From assembly GCA_945949655.1 (NCBI GenBank), contig CAMFFG010000056.1, positions 1-7,409 of the forward strand: a DNA stretch of 7,409 bases, read 5' to 3'. The notes beneath the pieces are model-generated. The model ran no database searches, was not told where the DNA came from, and saw nothing but the letters and a program-made list of their open reading frames with translations. The stretch's first letter is position 1; the number at the start of each line of letters is the position of its first letter. This DNA comes from an uncultured Peptococcaceae bacterium (GTDB lineage Bacteria > Bacillota > Peptococcia > Peptococcales > Peptococcaceae). A program made the translations under genes and the position numbers. Shown here in pieces: positions 5,457 to 7,409 of the stretch.

Positions 5457-6407
5457 ATGAATTTAGAGCAGTTTCGCTATATCAAAGAGGTATCCCAGTG
5501 CCGTTCTATTTCTAAAGCGGCCAAACAGCTGTTTTTGACGCAGCCTACCATCAGCAATGCTATTCATAATTTTGAAGAAGAGGTTGGCTATAAAGTTTTC
5601 CGCCGTTCCAATCAGGGCGTGGAGCTGACGGAGGATGGCGAAAAAGTGATGGGCTCTATTGATATTATTCTCAATGAGGTGCAGAATATTCGTAATTCCA
5701 ACGAAAGTTCTGACTTTATCAGCGGCGACGTATATGTAGATGCTTCGTCCACCATCTGCAGCACCATCATGCCAAAGGTGATTATTGCCTGCAAACAGGC
5801 ATATCCCGGCATTACCGTTCATGTAAAGGAAACTTTTCCCGATAAAAGTGTTACTTCTTTGCTGGCTGGTATTTCTACCATCAGCGTGACCTCTTTTGTA
5901 GGTGTGGATAAATTTAAAAATCTGCAGAAGAGCCTGGGTGTACGCAACTTTGAGACAGAACAGCTGTTGAGCGAGCATTTTATGCTGTATACCAGCAGAA
6001 ATAATCCGCTGGCCCAGAAAGCGGCAGTGGATGTAGAGGAAGCCTATGCTTTTCCGTGGATCATTCAGCAGGAGCATAACTATGAGGATAACTGCATGAT
6101 CCTGGGGGAGGATGAGATCTGCCCCAACAGCATTATTTCCTTTCAGGACAAAGACAGTGTCAAACAGGCCATTGCTGCTGATCTGGGCATTGCCGTTATG
6201 GCCAGCTCCTTCGCTGGCGAGGAAGACCCTTATGTGGCTGCAGGACTGATCCGCCGGGTAGGACTTACCGATGTAACACTGAACATGATGCATGTTTTGC
6301 TTACGCCTAAGAAACGTAAATTTACAACGGTGGAAAAGTGTTTTCTGGAAGAATTACAAAAATTTTATCGGCAGTTGCAGAGAAAAGAGCAGAGCGAAAT
6401 GGAGTAA
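5457..6407 (+). CDS. LysR-family transcriptional regulator
   Basis: A DNA-binding regulator of the LysR family, 316 residues, close to the typical 290-320. Residues 2-61 are the winged helix-turn-helix (FRYIKEVSQCRSISKAAKQL, then TQPTISNAIHNFEEEVGYKVF and the wing up to LTEDGEKV), with a linker helix to about 85. Residues 90-305 are the two-lobed effector-binding domain; a late DLGIAVMAS stretch (242-250) is typical. I chose ATG at 5457 because GAGGTGA (5445-5451) lies 5 bases ahead and LysR proteins begin this way; an in-frame TTG at 5439 precedes that site. Its target is unknown: there is no divergent neighbour, which is unusual for the family. It probably shares a transcript with the upstream 88-residue gene. 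Confidence 0.93.
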   Translation: MNLEQFRYIKEVSQCRSISKAAKQLFLTQPTISNAIHNFEEEVGYKVFRRSNQGVELTEDGEKVMGSIDIILNEVQNIRNSNESSDFISGDVYVDASSTICSTIMPKVIIACKQAYPGITVHVKETFPDKSVTSLLAGISTISVTSFVGVDKFKNLQKSLGVRNFETEQLLSEHFMLYTSRNNPLAQKAAVDVEEAYAFPWIIQQEHNYEDNCMILGEDEICPNSIISFQDKDSVKQAIAADLGIAVMASSFAGEEDPYVAAGLIRRVGLTDVTLNMMHVLLTPKKRKFTTVEKCFLEELQKFYRQLQRKEQSEME

Positions 6408-6419
6408 GTGGGTGAGCGG

Positions 6420-6455
6420 AAAAGGCCAAAGCAGAGGTGTATGCTTTGGCCTTTT
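6420..6455 (+). terminator. Strong Rho-independent terminator after the LysR gene
   Basis: AAAAGGCCAAAGC (6420-6432) and GCTTTGGCCTTTT (6443-6455) form a perfect 13-bp stem with a 10-base loop. The T-run (6452-6456) continues the stem. It starts 12 bases after the stop codon. Confidence 0.93.
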
Positions 6456-6493
6456 TCATTCATCATTCAGAATGTGTACAGTTGGCATCAAGA

Positions 6494-6511
6494 TTGTGAA
6501 AATTTTTACAG
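6494..6511. promoter_or_regulatory. Rex-like or CRP/FNR-like palindrome upstream of the antiporter
   Basis: TTGTGAA-AATT-TTTACAG resembles the Rex operator pattern TTGTGAA-N4-TTCACAA (left half perfect, right half five of seven). The inner TGTGA-N6-TTACA also resembles a CRP/FNR-type site, nine of ten positions. It lies about 85 bases before the antiporter start, between the preceding terminator and that gene. Which regulator, if any, binds it is unknown. Confidence 0.35.
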
Positions 6512-6595
6512 CAGAACAGGAATTTCAGATTTTTGCCGCGAATATAGTTAGAAAGAAAACGAATTGTAGAAATGAAATACGAAAAAGGTGATACA

Positions 6596-7409
6596 ATGGG
6601 TCATTTGGCAACATTAATTTCTGATCTGGCGCTGCTGTTAGTGGTGGCCGGTTTTACGACACTGCTGTGTAAAAAAATCAATCAGCCGCTGGTGATCGGA
6701 TACATTCTGGCTGGTTTTCTGATCGGACCAGTGGTCAGCTTCGTGCCAACTGTCGGTGATATGAACAATATCAATTTATGGGCAGAGATCGGCGTGATTT
6801 TCCTGATGTTCAGTCTGGGTCTGGAATTCAGTTTACATAAGCTGGCCACGGTGGGCAACACTGGCGTGATCTCAGCGTTGTTACAGATTGGCGGTATGAT
6901 GATTCTGGGCTACGGGATCGGTATTGCCATGGGATGGAGTACCATGAACAGTATGTTCCTGGGCGGAATGTTGTCTATGTCTTCTACCATGATCACCATC
7001 AAAGCGATTGAAGATTTAGGCTTAAAAGAGGAAAAGTTCACGAAAGTGACCAGCGGTACTCTGGTAATCGAAGATATTGTGGCTATTTTTCTGATGGTAG
7101 TGTTGTCAACCGTTTCCGTCAGCCAGGGCGTCAGTGGCCTGGAACTGGCTGGAACTATTGGAAAGCTGATGATTTATCTGGTAGTCTGGCTGATGTTGGG
7201 GATTTATCTGATTCCTTCATTTCTGCAAAAAACGCAGAATCTGATGACCGATGAAACTTTACTGGTTAGTGCGCTTGGTATCTGCTTTGGTATGGTATGG
7301 CTGGCCGACGCCATTGGGTTTTCTTCGGCGCTGGGCGCTTTTCTGGCTGGTTCTATTATGGCCGGTACGGTACACGGGGAACGGATTGAGCATCTGGTAA
7401 ATCCATGTA
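6596..7409 (+). CDS. CPA2/Kef-type cation:proton antiporter, N-terminal part
   Basis: This is an integral membrane protein exchanging K+ or Na+ for protons, cut by the right edge after 271 complete codons; no stop is reached. The visible part is nearly all membrane helices. Family signs are QPLVIGYILAGFLIGP (30-45), IFLMFSLGLEFS (68-79), SMSSTMITIKAIED (127-140), the charged pair E159-D160 in TLVIEDIVAIF at the expected ion-binding helix, and GFSSALGAFLAGSIMAGT (241-258). The ATG at 6596 has AAAGGTGA (6584-6591) 4 bases ahead; an in-frame ATG at 6572 has no good site. Whether a C-terminal TrkA-N/RCK domain follows, as in E. coli KefB/KefC, lies outside the window, so the ion and gating cannot be assigned. 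No convincing promoter is visible between 6457 and 6595. Confidence 0.9.
   Translation, partial: MGHLATLISDLALLLVVAGFTTLLCKKINQPLVIGYILAGFLIGPVVSFVPTVGDMNNINLWAEIGVIFLMFSLGLEFSLHKLATVGNTGVISALLQIGGMMILGYGIGIAMGWSTMNSMFLGGMLSMSSTMITIKAIEDLGLKEEKFTKVTSGTLVIEDIVAIFLMVVLSTVSVSQGVSGLELAGTIGKLMIYLVVWLMLGIYLIPSFLQKTQNLMTDETLLVSALGICFGMVWLADAIGFSSALGAFLAGSIMAGTVHGERIEHLVNPC

Noticed and set aside
5463..6293. Long minus-strand frame of 276 codons opposite the LysR gene.
   Set aside because: It is the antisense shadow of a clear LysR coding region; its translation resembles no family and codon bias explains its openness.
2710..6551. Shared 11-base word AATATAGTTAG at 2710-2720 (modA promoter) and 6541-6551 (before the antiporter).
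   Set aside because: Several exact 11-base repeats are expected by chance in a 7.4-kb AT-rich window, so a common operator is not supported.
6292..6591. 99-codon plus-strand frame overlapping the end of the LysR gene.
   Set aside because: It is out of frame with LysR, crosses the perfect terminator, and shows no recognisable sequence.

Overview
The window looks like chromosomal DNA of a low-to-moderate-GC Gram-positive-type bacterium (Bacillota). The signs are strong AGGAGG-like ribosome binding sites, sigma-A-type promoters, one likely TTG start, a lipoprotein-type ModA, and an RbgA/YlqF GTPase. An anaerobic clostridial or Negativicutes lineage would fit, but the sequence alone does not settle the genus. 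I see no insertion sequence, phage gene, CRISPR array, tRNA or rRNA.

Layout, left to right. (1) 280-1524: rbgA, the circularly permuted GTPase of 50S ribosome assembly, followed 6 bases later by an unrecognised two-helix membrane protein, preceded by a likely promoter and a roughly 110-base leader. (2) 1539-1968: a monocistronic unit for an 85-residue protein with six cysteines clustered near its N-terminus; it has its own promoter beside a 14-bp perfect palindrome and ends in a long-stem terminator. (3) 2045-4983: a molybdate uptake locus. A minus-strand regulator with an excisionase/MerR-type helix-turn-helix and a C-terminal molybdate-binding TOBE domain is divergent from modA-modB-modC on the plus strand. 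Two good promoters sit back to back in the 188-base intergenic region. (4) 5022-6455: a stem-loop, a promoter, an unrecognised 88-residue protein starting at TTG, and a LysR-type regulator, closed by a textbook terminator. (5) 6596 to the right edge: the N-terminal 271 residues of a CPA2/Kef-type monovalent cation:proton antiporter, cut by the window end, with a Rex- or CRP/FNR-like palindrome upstream.

How the parts work together. ModA captures molybdate outside the membrane, ModB forms the channel and ModC drives transport with ATP. This ModC is short and has no TOBE domain, while the divergent regulator carries one. Molybdate sensing is therefore probably done by the regulator, standing in for ModE. 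The remaining genes are separate transcription units with no evident link to molybdate. The least understood items are the Cys-rich protein, the membrane protein coupled to rbgA, and the 88-residue protein paired with the LysR regulator.
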